DNA of 64,000 nucleotides. Origin: JAGOPY01 sp964619555. GTDB lineage: Bacteria > Bacteroidota > Bacteroidia > Bacteroidales > JAGOPY01. Positions 9,047 through 18,507 of this stretch are shown piece after piece. Position 1 is the stretch's first letter; every line of letters starts with the position of its first letter. A model generated the notes under the pieces. That model did not search any database. It saw only the letters and a program-made list of their open reading frames with translations, and was not told where the DNA came from. The stretch covers positions 1-64,000 of the forward strand of contig CAZUDV010000012.1 in assembly GCA_964619555.1 (NCBI GenBank), written 5' to 3'. The translations under genes and the position numbers were made by a program.

Positions 9047-10759
9047 TTATAATCTGAACCAGTTATATTCGTAAGGCCTTAGCGTAATAAACCCGTTTTC
9101 CGTAACAGGTGTTTGTCCGATGAGACTGACAGCGGAATCATAATCCCACCGTATCATCGTTTCTTTGTCTGACAAATTCTGCACGACCAGGGCGGTCATC
9201 CCATTGTGATGACGCGTGTACGTGAGGATTTCCGGGGCCTGGCTTCCATCGGTATTAATCATATCAATCCAGTGAATATTCCCTTTTCCAAATACCCGGT
9301 ATTCATTGCGTGCTTTCAGCAGTGATTTCACCCTCGCAAAGACCCGTCCGGCAAGCGAATCGGTGCTGGAAATGTCAATCTCCACGGTTTTCCAGTCAAT
9401 TTTTCCGCGGACAAGGAACCGGGTATCATCTTTGCCGATAATACGGATCATTTCCCTGTAGTAGGCCTCATCATTCAGTTTGCCGAATTCGTCGCCGTAG
9501 TAGATCACCGGTGTCCCCGGAAGGCTGAGCATGATGGAGAACATTAAGCCGATGCGTTGCGGATCTCTGCGCATCAGTTCCGATAAACGTGCCGAGATGC
9601 CCTGTCCAAGCCTGAAGTCCCAATCGGGGCTGTGACAGTAGCTATCATGGATGAATTTACGGTCTTCTTCGGTTACGTAGACCAGTTCCAGGCTGAGTTC
9701 ATCGTGGCAACGGAGAAAGGTGAACCACTGGGCAGACCGGGGGATTTCCGGGGTCACTTCCCGGCTGAGCGTCTTATAGATGGGTCCGCGGTCACCCAGG
9801 GCGGCTGCTTTGTACATCTGGGGCATCAGGGGGAAATGGTACCCGGCATTACATTCGTCGCCATTGCCGAAATATTTCACCACTTCATGGGGTTTCTGAC
9901 AGGCCTCGGCCAGCAGCAGCATGCCCGGTCGCACCGCTTCGGTCACGGCTCGGAAAAACTTTACCACCGTATGGGTTTTGGGATGGTTTTCACAGTCGGT
10001 GCCCTCCTCTTTCCAGATGTAAGGAATGGCATCCGCCCGGAACCCGTCCACCCCTCTTTCGATCCAGAACAGGAGGTTTTTCGACATTTCAATCAATACT
10101 TTCGGATTCCCGTAATTCAGGTCCGGTTGGAAATCGAAGAACCGGTGGAAATAATACTCATCTCCCTCCTTTTTCCAGTTACTGGTCTCAATTCCGTAAA
10201 ATATGATGCGGGCATCGGGAAAGCCCCGGTCATCCTTTCTCCAGATGAAATAGTCACGGTACGGATTGTCTATTGACTTACGGGCTTCCGTGAACCAGTG
10301 ATGCTGGTCGGATATATGGTTCGTGGCGATGTCAAAGATCACTTTCAGACCTCTCCTGTGAGCTTCATCCAGGAAGTTCCTGAAGATTCGGTCTAGTTCA
10401 CCGGCCGGTGCGTCAGGCTCCAGCCCGGCCAGTTCCGCCCGGATCTTCCGGTAGTCCGAAATGTCAAATCCGGCATCCCGCATTGGGGAGTCCAGTATGG
10501 GCAGCAACCACAGGCAATTGACACCGAGGTTTTGCAGATAATCGAGCTTGTCTGTAAGACCCTGAAAATCCCTGTTGAACAGGTCGACGTAAAGAGAGTA
10601 AACCACGGCGTCCTTATACCACTCATTTTCAAGTGGATCCAGGCTGATCCCGGATTTAAACCTATCCAGTTCAGAGATGAAATTCCGGAGCAGGTCAACA
10701 GGTTGCCCGGGATATAATTCATTCCAGTAATCAAACAGGGCCGGAAACTGTTCTTCCAT
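9047..10759 (-). CDS. GH13 enzyme, trehalose synthase (TreS, GH13_16)-like
   Basis: A 570-residue cytoplasmic (no signal peptide) glycoside hydrolase family 13 protein. The catalytic barrel starts at about residue 46 (EWYKDAVVYSLYVDLF) after a helical N-terminal extension. Catalytic residues are Asp243 (GFRADAIPY), Glu285 (LLAEACQ) and Asp353 (FLRCHDE). Several stretches match trehalose synthase more than amylase: DSPMRDAGFDISDY, TNHISDQHHWF, WFTFLRCHDELSLELV and GTPVIYYGDEFG. TreS isomerises maltose and trehalose without cofactors. It is the first gene of the leftward operon, 13 bp before the phosphorylase fusion. A sucrose- or glucan-hydrolysing relative is the main alternative. Confidence 0.85.
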   Translation of the reverse strand: MEEQFPALFDYWNELYPGQPVDLLRNFISELDRFKSGISLDPLENEWYKDAVVYSLYVDLFNRDFQGLTDKLDYLQNLGVNCLWLLPILDSPMRDAGFDISDYRKIRAELAGLEPDAPAGELDRIFRNFLDEAHRRGLKVIFDIATNHISDQHHWFTEARKSIDNPYRDYFIWRKDDRGFPDARIIFYGIETSNWKKEGDEYYFHRFFDFQPDLNYGNPKVLIEMSKNLLFWIERGVDGFRADAIPYIWKEEGTDCENHPKTHTVVKFFRAVTEAVRPGMLLLAEACQKPHEVVKYFGNGDECNAGYHFPLMPQMYKAAALGDRGPIYKTLSREVTPEIPRSAQWFTFLRCHDELSLELVYVTEEDRKFIHDSYCHSPDWDFRLGQGISARLSELMRRDPQRIGLMFSIMLSLPGTPVIYYGDEFGKLNDEAYYREMIRIIGKDDTRFLVRGKIDWKTVEIDISSTDSLAGRVFARVKSLLKARNEYRVFGKGNIHWIDMINTDGSQAPEILTYTRHHNGMTALVVQNLSDKETMIRWDYDSAVSLIGQTPVTENGFITLRPYEYNWFRL

Positions 10760-11131
10760 AGTGATGATTCGACTTAAAACGTTGAAAACAAATCAGATAA
10801 CTTGGTTCAACTGGTAATAAAACAGTGCAAAGTTATGAATTAAATCATTGCCCGGACCATCAGAATCAGGGCATCGGAAAGCAAAAAAGCCTTTCACTTT
10901 CGTGGAAGGCTTTTTTCAGGCGGGGAAGTTGCTCTGCTATTATTATCTGACTCTAACAGCAACCCTGCCTTGGAACAAATTGGCCATTTTGAATTCCAAT
11001 TCAAGTTTACGTTAAAACGATATCATTTAGTATACATCGTTATAATAATTATCAAATAAGGGATGTTGATAAATCAATATGTGCCTCGTTTATAAGTTTT
11101 TCCTATTTTCATCGCCTGAAAAAATCTGATT
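10760..11131. other. Divergent intergenic region of the alpha-glucan locus
   Basis: This 372-bp gap separates the start of the leftward TreS-like operon from the start of the rightward SusA-like gene, so it must hold promoters for both. I see no convincing gene. It contains a strong hairpin (10883-10916) and then an AT-rich stretch (about 10985-11110) directly upstream of the SusA-like gene. I found no clear operator repeat. Confidence 0.6.
10883..10916. terminator. Terminator-like hairpin inside a divergent promoter region
   Basis: Fifteen-base arms (10883-10897 and 10902-10916) pair with one mismatch around a 4-base loop; the outer six pairs are A/T, giving an A-run on one side and a T-run on the other as in bidirectional terminators. 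It is odd here because it lies between two diverging genes. It may act as an attenuator in the leader of the leftward operon or be left from a lost gene. Confidence 0.6.
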
Positions 11132-12982
11132 ATGAAAAGAGCATTGCAGATCATTATCCTGGTGCTGGCGATTAACCAGGTGCGCAGCCAGGGGATAGTC
11201 GAACGGATAGAGCCCCCATTCTGGTGGACCGGAATGAAGGACACCACTTTGCAGCTATTGGTATATGGCGATGGCATAGCGGAATTTGAGGTTATTACCG
11301 ATCATAAACTGGTAAAAATTTCATCCGTAAACCGGGTGGAAAATCCAAATTATCTTTTTCTGGATATCCTGATACCGGAAAAAACCAGGCCGGGTAAGTT
11401 AAAGTTCATTTTTGAATACCAGAGGGAAGTCAGGCATGTGGTTCATTATGAGCTTCTTGAAAGGGAAGAGGGGTCGGCCGAACGGATAGGTTTTGGAAAA
11501 GAGGATGTCATTTATTTGCTGATGCCTGACCGGTTTTCGAACGGAGATCCGGAAAATGACAGCGTCCCGGAAATGCTGGAAAAAGCTGACAGGAGCAATC
11601 CGAATGGCAGGCATGGCGGCGATATCGAAGGCATCATCCGGCAGGCCGATTACCTGGAGGACCTGGGAATCACCGCCATATGGATCAATCCTTTACTAGA
11701 GAACAACCAGCCGGCATACTCTTATCACGGTTATGCCATAACTGATTATTACCGGATCGATCCAAGGTTCGGGACGAATGAGGATTACCGGGAGATGGTG
11801 GAAGAATTTCACCACAGGGGGATAAAAGTGATCATGGATATGGTATTCAATCACTGCGGCGACAATCACTGGTGGATGAGAGACATGCCGATGGGTTCCT
11901 GGATCCACCGGTTCGATGAATATACCCGTTCGAATTTCAGGAATGAAACGGTAATGGATCCCTATGCTTCGGATTTCGACAAGCAACGGATGATCTCCGG
12001 CTGGTTCGACCGGCATATGCCCGATCTGAACCAGCACAATCCCGTCCTGGCCAGGTACCTGATCCAGAACAGTATCTGGTGGATCGAATATGCAGGCCTG
12101 GACGGTATCCGGATGGATACCTATCCATATTCCTACCGGGATTTCATGGCAGAATGGATGAAACGTATCCGTAACGAATACCCGGACTTCAATGTGGTCG
12201 GTGAAACCTGGCTGCAGCGGGAATCCCATACCGGCTGGTGGCAGGACGGTTCCCCGGTCAGTGGCGGTTTTAGGTCCCATCTCTCTACAGTCACCGATTT
12301 TCCAATGCATTTCGCCCTGAAGGATGCCATGAATGAAGCGGAAGGCTGGACGACAGGGCTCGCCAGGATCTATTATGTCCTGTCGCAGGATATGGTATAC
12401 GATGACCCGTTTAAAAATGTCATTTTTGCGGATAATCATGATCTTTCCCGGTTTTATACCAGCATTCATGAGGATTTTGCCAGGTACCGCATGGCGATGG
12501 CTATCTTATTGACTGTACGTGGAATTCCCTCCGTCTATTATGGTACCGAATACATTATGACGGGGGAGGAACATCAGGGCCACGGGTCTATCCGGGAGGA
12601 TTTCCCTGGTGGGAACTGGACGGAGCCAGCCGGCGGCCGGCAGGTGGGAATCCCGGAATTATCAGCAGTGCAATTGCAGGCGCACGACTACCTCAAGACC
12701 CTTCTGAACTGGCGCAAGAGCAACGAAGTGATCCATTCGGGAAAGCTGAAACAGTTCGTGCCGCAGGACGGTATCTATGTCTATTTCAGGTATAATGACA
12801 GCGATGCAGTGATGGTCATCAGCAATAAGAATGTCGAGCCAAAAGATATGACGCTGGAGCGGTTCGCGGAAATGCTGAATGCGTACAGCTCCGGCAGGGA
12901 TGTCACTACGCAGGGCATATACGAACTGCGGAACATGATCAGGGTTCCCGCGATGACCACGCTGGTCCTGGAACTGGAATGA
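11132..12982 (+). CDS. Periplasmic neopullulanase/cyclomaltodextrinase, SusA-like GH13
   Basis: A 616-residue exported GH13 enzyme. A signal peptide (residues 1-20, ending RSQ) predicts the periplasm. Residues about 22-110 form the N-terminal beta-sandwich typical of Bacteroidota neopullulanases (SusA), followed by the catalytic barrel from VIYLLMPDRFSNGDP. Catalytic residues are Asp329 (GIRMDTYPY), Glu358 (VVGETW) and Asp437 (FADNHD). Such enzymes cut imported maltodextrins or cyclodextrins to maltose and glucose before inner-membrane uptake. It is transcribed away from the TreS operon and faces the convergent GH13 gene 25 bp after its stop. The nearby permease is the likely next step. Confidence 0.92.
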   Translation: MKRALQIIILVLAINQVRSQGIVERIEPPFWWTGMKDTTLQLLVYGDGIAEFEVITDHKLVKISSVNRVENPNYLFLDILIPEKTRPGKLKFIFEYQREVRHVVHYELLEREEGSAERIGFGKEDVIYLLMPDRFSNGDPENDSVPEMLEKADRSNPNGRHGGDIEGIIRQADYLEDLGITAIWINPLLENNQPAYSYHGYAITDYYRIDPRFGTNEDYREMVEEFHHRGIKVIMDMVFNHCGDNHWWMRDMPMGSWIHRFDEYTRSNFRNETVMDPYASDFDKQRMISGWFDRHMPDLNQHNPVLARYLIQNSIWWIEYAGLDGIRMDTYPYSYRDFMAEWMKRIRNEYPDFNVVGETWLQRESHTGWWQDGSPVSGGFRSHLSTVTDFPMHFALKDAMNEAEGWTTGLARIYYVLSQDMVYDDPFKNVIFADNHDLSRFYTSIHEDFARYRMAMAILLTVRGIPSVYYGTEYIMTGEEHQGHGSIREDFPGGNWTEPAGGRQVGIPELSAVQLQAHDYLKTLLNWRKSNEVIHSGKLKQFVPQDGIYVYFRYNDSDAVMVISNKNVEPKDMTLERFAEMLNAYSSGRDVTTQGIYELRNMIRVPAMTTLVLELE

Positions 12983-13007
12983 CCGAAGAACGGACTGACG
13001 GCTTCAG

Positions 13008-14480
13008 TTACAGCTCGAAGGCAAACGCATGCGCACCCCATGGCTGTAAACCCGCAAACAGCCCCGAACGATTCATTTCATTGCTGTCACGGTAATAGAG
13101 TTCCCCGGAAATAACATCGAAAAGTTGAAAAGTTTTTCCTTCCGGATAGCCAAATCCTGAAATAATATGGCCCTGGGCGGCCTGGTCGCTCAGATTGATG
13201 ACGATCAACACTCTTTCCTGTTCCATGGTCCATTCCCAGGCCAGCAGGTTCAAGTAAGACTTATTGTCCACCCAGCCTGTCACCTTGCAGTTTTGCCACT
13301 GGCCGTTGCGTAAGGTCTCAGATTTGAGAAAATCGGTCAGCCTGGCATAAAACCTCTCAATATCAGGATTCACCGGTTCCTGGGGCATTCTTCCCAGAAA
13401 AACCGGGATCTTGATCTTTCTTCCATGCATCTGGCCCTGGTGGATCAAACGGGCTCCCGGAAGGGTCAGGGAAGCCAGGGCAAGGGCCATGTGCTTGTTC
13501 TCAGGTTCCAGGGATGCTGCCCTCTTTTCATCATGATTTTCCAGGAAACGGAGCAATTTGGCCTGGTAAGAGTAATCTGCCGTGAGATGCTGATTTACCT
13601 CTTCGGAGTTACCGGTCAGGAGGCGGTCGTACAATCGCTTATCATAACAGTAATCAAAACCCTGCTGCATCATATCCCATTCCATATCCCAGTAAACTTC
13701 GGCTATGAACAGAAATTCCGGGTTTACCTTTTTGGCTGCCGGTACCAGCATGGACCAGAGCTCCTCGTCAGGCCTGGGACCGGCTTTTTCATTCCAGGTT
13801 TTGAGGAAGATGTCATTCAGGACCAGCATGGACATGTCACAGCGGATGCCATCACACTGGGAGGCTATTTCGCGGATGGTCCCGGTCAGTGCTTCCCTGA
13901 GACCCGGGTCGAAAACATTAAGCTGGAGCACGTCAGGCCACGGGGGGAAGAAGGGATCACGGGCCCTGGCGAAAATATGATTGTTCGATTCCAGGTAATC
14001 ATCCGGTCTTGAAGCCAGGTCTTCCTCATTTCCCAGGATGAAAAACCCTGGATTATCGAGAGTCCATGGGTGATCCGGTGCGACATGGTTGGGTACGAAA
14101 TCCAGGATCAATCTCATTCCCCTGCGGGCCAGTTCCCTGCGGGCAATGGCAAGACCTTCGGTGCCCCCCAGGATACTTTCGACCCGGTACCTCCGTATGC
14201 AGTAGGGTGATCCTGCCAGGTCAAAGTCCGTGTAATCAGGCAGTGCAGCTTGCATTTCCCTGATTATGATCTCATGATGCCTTGCAATAGCAATACCGGC
14301 GGGACTCCTCTCCCAGACTCCCATCAGCCAGACCATATCAAATCCAAGTTTCTGCAACCGGTCATACTCTCCGGCCGGAACTGTCGCCAGCGTCACTGTC
14401 CGGTTGTATTTCCGGCTCAGTTCCTGCAGCCACGGCCATGTATTGATTTCAAAAATCAGTGGATTCTTTGGCAAAAGCAT
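13008..14480 (-). CDS. Cytoplasmic GH13 alpha-amylase-family enzyme, subfamily unclear
   Basis: A 490-residue GH13 protein with no signal peptide or lipobox, so probably cytoplasmic. It begins directly with the barrel (LIFEINTWPWLQEL). Conserved sites are Asp215 (DGIRCDMSML), Glu261 (FIAEVYWD) and Asp317 (FLENHDE). The third beta-strand motif is LDFVPNHVAPDHPW. The N-terminal part differs from classic amylases (for example LQKLGFDMVWLMGVWERSP and GSPYCIRRYRVE) and I cannot assign a characterised subfamily. It sits alone on the minus strand between the SusA-like gene (convergent) and the lipoprotein amylase (divergent). Action on short maltodextrins or a glucosyl donor in the cytoplasm is likely; the exact reaction is not visible. 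Confidence 0.85.
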   Translation of the reverse strand: MLLPKNPLIFEINTWPWLQELSRKYNRTVTLATVPAGEYDRLQKLGFDMVWLMGVWERSPAGIAIARHHEIIIREMQAALPDYTDFDLAGSPYCIRRYRVESILGGTEGLAIARRELARRGMRLILDFVPNHVAPDHPWTLDNPGFFILGNEEDLASRPDDYLESNNHIFARARDPFFPPWPDVLQLNVFDPGLREALTGTIREIASQCDGIRCDMSMLVLNDIFLKTWNEKAGPRPDEELWSMLVPAAKKVNPEFLFIAEVYWDMEWDMMQQGFDYCYDKRLYDRLLTGNSEEVNQHLTADYSYQAKLLRFLENHDEKRAASLEPENKHMALALASLTLPGARLIHQGQMHGRKIKIPVFLGRMPQEPVNPDIERFYARLTDFLKSETLRNGQWQNCKVTGWVDNKSYLNLLAWEWTMEQERVLIVINLSDQAAQGHIISGFGYPEGKTFQLFDVISGELYYRDSNEMNRSGLFAGLQPWGAHAFAFEL

Positions 14481-14601
14481 CGGATCAATTTTTTACAAAG
14501 ATAGTGGATTAAGGGGTTCATCTCAAGATTTTAAGGCAGCGTGACAGGAACAAAATCGTACCCACGGAATTCTTTCCGATATTTGCAGCAAACAAGCCTC
14601 C

Positions 14602-16974
14602 ATGAAAAATTTTGCCATTCTTATCCTTCTTCCGGTCATGTTTGCCTGCACCATGGTCAAGGCCCCTCTTCCCGTGGACCATTTCATTCCGGGCATTTTA
14701 AGCCCTCTCAGGCTTGACAGCGATACGCCGACGATTATCCTTGGGGATGTGGTGCCTGAGGTCAGCATGGTTGATTCCGTAATTATTTTCGGGAAAAAAG
14801 TGACCTTCGAAGGCAGTGACGGACGAATTAAGCTGGAAATACCCGAAAATGCACCTCTCTTCATGGAAATGAGGATATGGAGCAAAGGGAACTGGCAGTC
14901 GGTGCCTGTCATGAAAAGCAGAAAGATAGATCATATGTATACTTTTGACCCTGGGGATAAGGTTTTCGGCCAGGTTCAGCTCGCCGCCGATTTTAACGGC
15001 TGGACGCCCTCCCGTACAAACCTTGAACTGAAAGAAGGTAAATGGATAACGATGATCCCGCTGGACCGCGGCAGGTACCAGTATCAGCTCGTGACGGACG
15101 GTATTTCACAGCTCGATCCGGCAAATCCGGATTTCATCGATAATAATGCCGGCGGATTCAACTCCGTGATGCAGGTCGGCCTGGCTGATAAATCCAGTCT
15201 TCCTTTTCTCTACACGAAGGAGATCGAGGAAAATGTGACTGAATTTGAGGTCGGATGGACGAAAAGGCCCACTGAAATACTCGTTTTCTGGCAAAATCTC
15301 CGGCTCGATGAGTCCTACCTGGAATTGGAACCGGAAGGGGTGAGCATATCGATTCCCGTGGAAGCCGGAAATAAGGAAAGATCCTTTATCAGGGTATTCG
15401 CTTACAGTGAAACCGGCATATCCAATGACCTGGTCATCCCGCTGAGCCGGGGCAAGGTTGTCACCTCGTCTTCCCTGCTGAAGAGGACCGATCACCAATC
15501 GAAAATCATTTACAATGTTTTTATAGACAGGTTTTTCAATGCTGATAAGGGAAATGACAGGCCTTTGAATGATCCATCCCTGGTTTTGTCCGCTGCCGAT
15601 TTTCACGGGGGAGATATTGCCGGAGTGACCCGGAAAATCAAAGAAGGGTATTTCCACGACCTGGGGGTCAATACCATCTGGATCAGCCCGGTCGTGAGGA
15701 ATCCCGAAGGGGCTTACGGGTTCTGGCCCGAGCCTGAGACCCGATTCTCCGCTTATCACGGTTACTGGCCGGTTTCTTTTACCCAGGTCGATCCCAGGTT
15801 TGGCACACCGGAAGAATTGAAGGAACTGGTTGATGTCGCTCATGCGAATGACCTGAATGTCCTGCTTGATTTCGTGGCCCATCATGTGCATGAACTGCAT
15901 CCCTATTACATTCAGCACCCGAACTGGACCACAAGCCTTTACCTGCCTGATGGAACCCTTAACACTGAAAAATGGGACGAACACCGCCTCACCACCTGGT
16001 TCGACATATTTCTTCCAACTCTCGACCTGCAACAGCCGGAGGTCACTGAAATGCTATCCGACTCGGCCACCTGGTGGATCCGGGAATATGGCCTGGACGG
16101 TTTCCGGCACGATGCAACCAAACATGTGCCTGAGATATTCTGGCGAACGCTTACTAAAAAAATAAAACAACAGGTCGTGGCCGGAGAAGATCGGGAGATT
16201 TACCAGATCGGCGAGACATACGGAGGCCCCCCGCTCATATCCAGCTATGTCCAGCCCGGTATGCTGGACGGGCAGTTCGACTTCAATGTGTACGATGCTG
16301 CAGTCGGTGTTTTTGCAAGGGATACCGACCCGTTCACGAACCTGGACCAGACCTTGCAGACCAGCTTTGATTATTACGGATCGAACAATCTCATGGGATA
16401 TATCACCGGCAATCAGGACAGGGTACGCTTCATTTCCTACGCAGGCGGCGACCTGAAATTCGGCGAAAATGCCAAAGCCGCCGGATGGACACGGAAGATC
16501 GGCGTCGGAGATGATTCCGGGTACAGGAAATTGAGCATGCTTACGGCATTTATTATGACCATTCCGGGTCTGCCGGTCATCTATTACGGCGATGAGATCG
16601 GTATCCCGGGCGGGAATGATCCGGATTCCCGTCGAATGATGAAATTCGACGGTCTTTCAAACCAGGAAGCTGCAACGCTGGAAACCGCAAAGAAGCTGGC
16701 AAACCTAAGGAAGGACCACATGGCCCTGTCCTATGGTAATTTTCTTACCCTGCAGGTAACGGATAACTCCTATGTGTATGCCAGGCAATATTTCGGGAAG
16801 ACCGCTATCATATTCTTCAATAAAAGTGACCAATCTCAGCGATTGGAGCTAGAACTCCCGCAATGGCTTGTCTCAAAAGATCTTACGGCAGTCTTTCGAT
16901 CCGAATACTCTCTGGAAACGAACAGGATTACTATTGACATGGAGCCCTGGTCATTCGAAATATTGGCAAATTAG
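14602..16974 (+). CDS. GH13 amylase lipoprotein with N-terminal starch-binding domains
   Basis: A 790-residue predicted lipoprotein (lipobox VMFAC, Cys16), probably displayed at the outer membrane like SusG. After an N-terminal beta-domain, residues about 116-195 look like a CBM48/AMPK-type glycogen-binding fold (VQLAADFNGWTPSRTNLELK). A second beta-domain spans about 205-285. The catalytic barrel starts near residue 301 (KIIYNVFIDRFFNAD), with Asp504 (GFRHDATKHV), Glu538 (QIGETYGG) and Asp606. Unusually, the residue before Asp606 is Gln (GNQD) instead of the near-universal His of region IV, which normally binds substrate. Activity is therefore likely but may be altered. It begins 121 bp after the divergent GH13 gene and precedes another lipoprotein amylase by 59 bp. 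Confidence 0.88.
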   Translation: MKNFAILILLPVMFACTMVKAPLPVDHFIPGILSPLRLDSDTPTIILGDVVPEVSMVDSVIIFGKKVTFEGSDGRIKLEIPENAPLFMEMRIWSKGNWQSVPVMKSRKIDHMYTFDPGDKVFGQVQLAADFNGWTPSRTNLELKEGKWITMIPLDRGRYQYQLVTDGISQLDPANPDFIDNNAGGFNSVMQVGLADKSSLPFLYTKEIEENVTEFEVGWTKRPTEILVFWQNLRLDESYLELEPEGVSISIPVEAGNKERSFIRVFAYSETGISNDLVIPLSRGKVVTSSSLLKRTDHQSKIIYNVFIDRFFNADKGNDRPLNDPSLVLSAADFHGGDIAGVTRKIKEGYFHDLGVNTIWISPVVRNPEGAYGFWPEPETRFSAYHGYWPVSFTQVDPRFGTPEELKELVDVAHANDLNVLLDFVAHHVHELHPYYIQHPNWTTSLYLPDGTLNTEKWDEHRLTTWFDIFLPTLDLQQPEVTEMLSDSATWWIREYGLDGFRHDATKHVPEIFWRTLTKKIKQQVVAGEDREIYQIGETYGGPPLISSYVQPGMLDGQFDFNVYDAAVGVFARDTDPFTNLDQTLQTSFDYYGSNNLMGYITGNQDRVRFISYAGGDLKFGENAKAAGWTRKIGVGDDSGYRKLSMLTAFIMTIPGLPVIYYGDEIGIPGGNDPDSRRMMKFDGLSNQEAATLETAKKLANLRKDHMALSYGNFLTLQVTDNSYVYARQYFGKTAIIFFNKSDQSQRLELELPQWLVSKDLTAVFRSEYSLETNRITIDMEPWSFEILAN

Positions 16975-17033
16975 TCCCTGACAGTGATAATTGAAATAAT
17001 CAGACTTATCTGCAAAAAATTTTATAAAACATA

Positions 17034-18440
17034 ATGAAAATGAAAAAAATGTTAGTTGAAAAGATCCTGCCCCTTGTATTATTTTCATTACCGTTCATCG
17101 CCCTGGTCATCAGTGCGTGCACAGGTCCGCAAAAACCTGATCAGAAACCGGATAAAGCACGACCCCAGAGTTTTGTGTCTCATCCCGACTGGAGCCGGAA
17201 TGCCAATATCTATGAGGTCAATATCCGTCAATTCAGTCCTGGTGGCACTTTGAACGAATTTATTGAGCATATTCCCCGGTTGAAGGAGATGGGGGTGGAC
17301 ATACTCTGGATCATGCCGGTTCAGCCGATTGGCGAGAAGAACCGTAAAGGGGAACTTGGCAGTTACTATTCCATCAGGGATTACAAGGCCATTAACCCGG
17401 AATTCGGCACAATGGATGACTTTAAATCCTTGGTCAGCCAGGCTCATGAAGCCGGAATGAAGGTGATTCTCGACTGGGTAGCCAACCATACTTCCTGGGA
17501 TCACGCCTGGATAACGGAACACCCTGAATATTATGAAAAGGACAGCCTTGGAAATATCATCGCACCCTACGACTGGAGCGATGTAGCCGCGCTTGACTAT
17601 GGAAATCCAGCCGTTGGCCTGGCAATGGTGTGCGAGATGCAATTCTGGATCCGGGAAACCGATATTGATGGTTTCCGGTGCGATGTAGCCTGGGATGTGC
17701 CCATGGAATTCTGGGATATAGCACGAGCCGAGCTGGATAAAATGAAACCGGTTTTCATGCTTGGCGAGGCGGAAGGCCCGGACTATCATACCAGGGCATT
17801 TGATATGACCTATGCTTGGGAACTTCATCACCTGATGAATGATATGGCCAAGGGGAAAAAGAAGGTCGGTGCCCTGGATTCCCTCCTGATCAAGCAAGAT
17901 ACTCTTTTCCCGGCCGACGCCTACCGGATGTTGTTCACCTCGAATCACGATGAGAATTCATATAAAGGAACCGAATTTGAAAGACTGGGCGAAGCCTCCC
18001 TTTGCATGGCAGTTCTTACCGCTACCTTACCGGGGATGCCCCTGGTCTATAACGGTCAGGAGTCTGCTTTCAATGAACGGCTGCGGTTTTTTGCCAAGGA
18101 CACCATCGACTGGAAAGATTACCGCCTGGAGCCGTTTTATAGCAGCCTGTTCCTGCTAAAACACTCTTATCAGCCACTATGGAACGGTAGCTGGGGAGGA
18201 GCCATGGAGCGGATCAAAACCACGGCTGATACTTCTCTTTTTGCCTTTACCCGTTCTAAGGAAGGTGACAGGATTTTTGTCATAACTAATCTCAGCGGAG
18301 AGGTAAAAGAAGGTAAACTGAAAGGGGATTCTTTCATAGGCGAATACAAGGAATGGTTTACAGGTGAGGAAGTTAACTTTGATAAGGGGGCGAAATTGCG
18401 GCTTAAACCATGGGAGTACAAGGTATATGTCAGAAAGTGA
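17034..18440 (+). CDS. GH13 alpha-amylase lipoprotein
   Basis: A 468-residue GH13 enzyme with a signal peptide and lipobox (VISAC, Cys29), so membrane-anchored in the envelope. The barrel begins near residue 55 and has no large accessory domain; total length is short for an amylase. Catalytic residues are Asp217 (GFRCDVAW), Glu245 (MLGEAEG) and Asp306 (FTSNHDEN). The motif DWVANHTSWDHAW is typical of Bacteroidota amylases that act on maltooligosaccharides. Starts at 17034 or 17040 are both possible and give nearly the same leader. It lies 59 bp after the preceding GH13 gene and 67 bp before the starch-binding protein gene, so these three rightward genes may form one operon. Confidence 0.9.
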   Translation: MKMKKMLVEKILPLVLFSLPFIALVISACTGPQKPDQKPDKARPQSFVSHPDWSRNANIYEVNIRQFSPGGTLNEFIEHIPRLKEMGVDILWIMPVQPIGEKNRKGELGSYYSIRDYKAINPEFGTMDDFKSLVSQAHEAGMKVILDWVANHTSWDHAWITEHPEYYEKDSLGNIIAPYDWSDVAALDYGNPAVGLAMVCEMQFWIRETDIDGFRCDVAWDVPMEFWDIARAELDKMKPVFMLGEAEGPDYHTRAFDMTYAWELHHLMNDMAKGKKKVGALDSLLIKQDTLFPADAYRMLFTSNHDENSYKGTEFERLGEASLCMAVLTATLPGMPLVYNGQESAFNERLRFFAKDTIDWKDYRLEPFYSSLFLLKHSYQPLWNGSWGGAMERIKTTADTSLFAFTRSKEGDRIFVITNLSGEVKEGKLKGDSFIGEYKEWFTGEEVNFDKGAKLRLKPWEYKVYVRK

Positions 18441-18507
18441 GATGGTATAATTTTTGTTAATTTTATTCTTTATAAATAATCTAAGTAATAACCTAAAACT
18501 ATTCGTG

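Noticed and set aside
11696..12469. 257-codon minus-strand frame inside the SusA-like gene
   Set aside because: It is antisense to conserved GH13 catalytic motifs and has no domain of its own.
15106..16032. 308-codon minus-strand frame in the lipoprotein amylase gene
   Set aside because: Shadow of a GH13 gene with intact catalytic residues.
17088..17948. 286-codon minus-strand frame in the second lipoprotein amylase gene
   Set aside because: No domain, and the plus strand is clearly coding.
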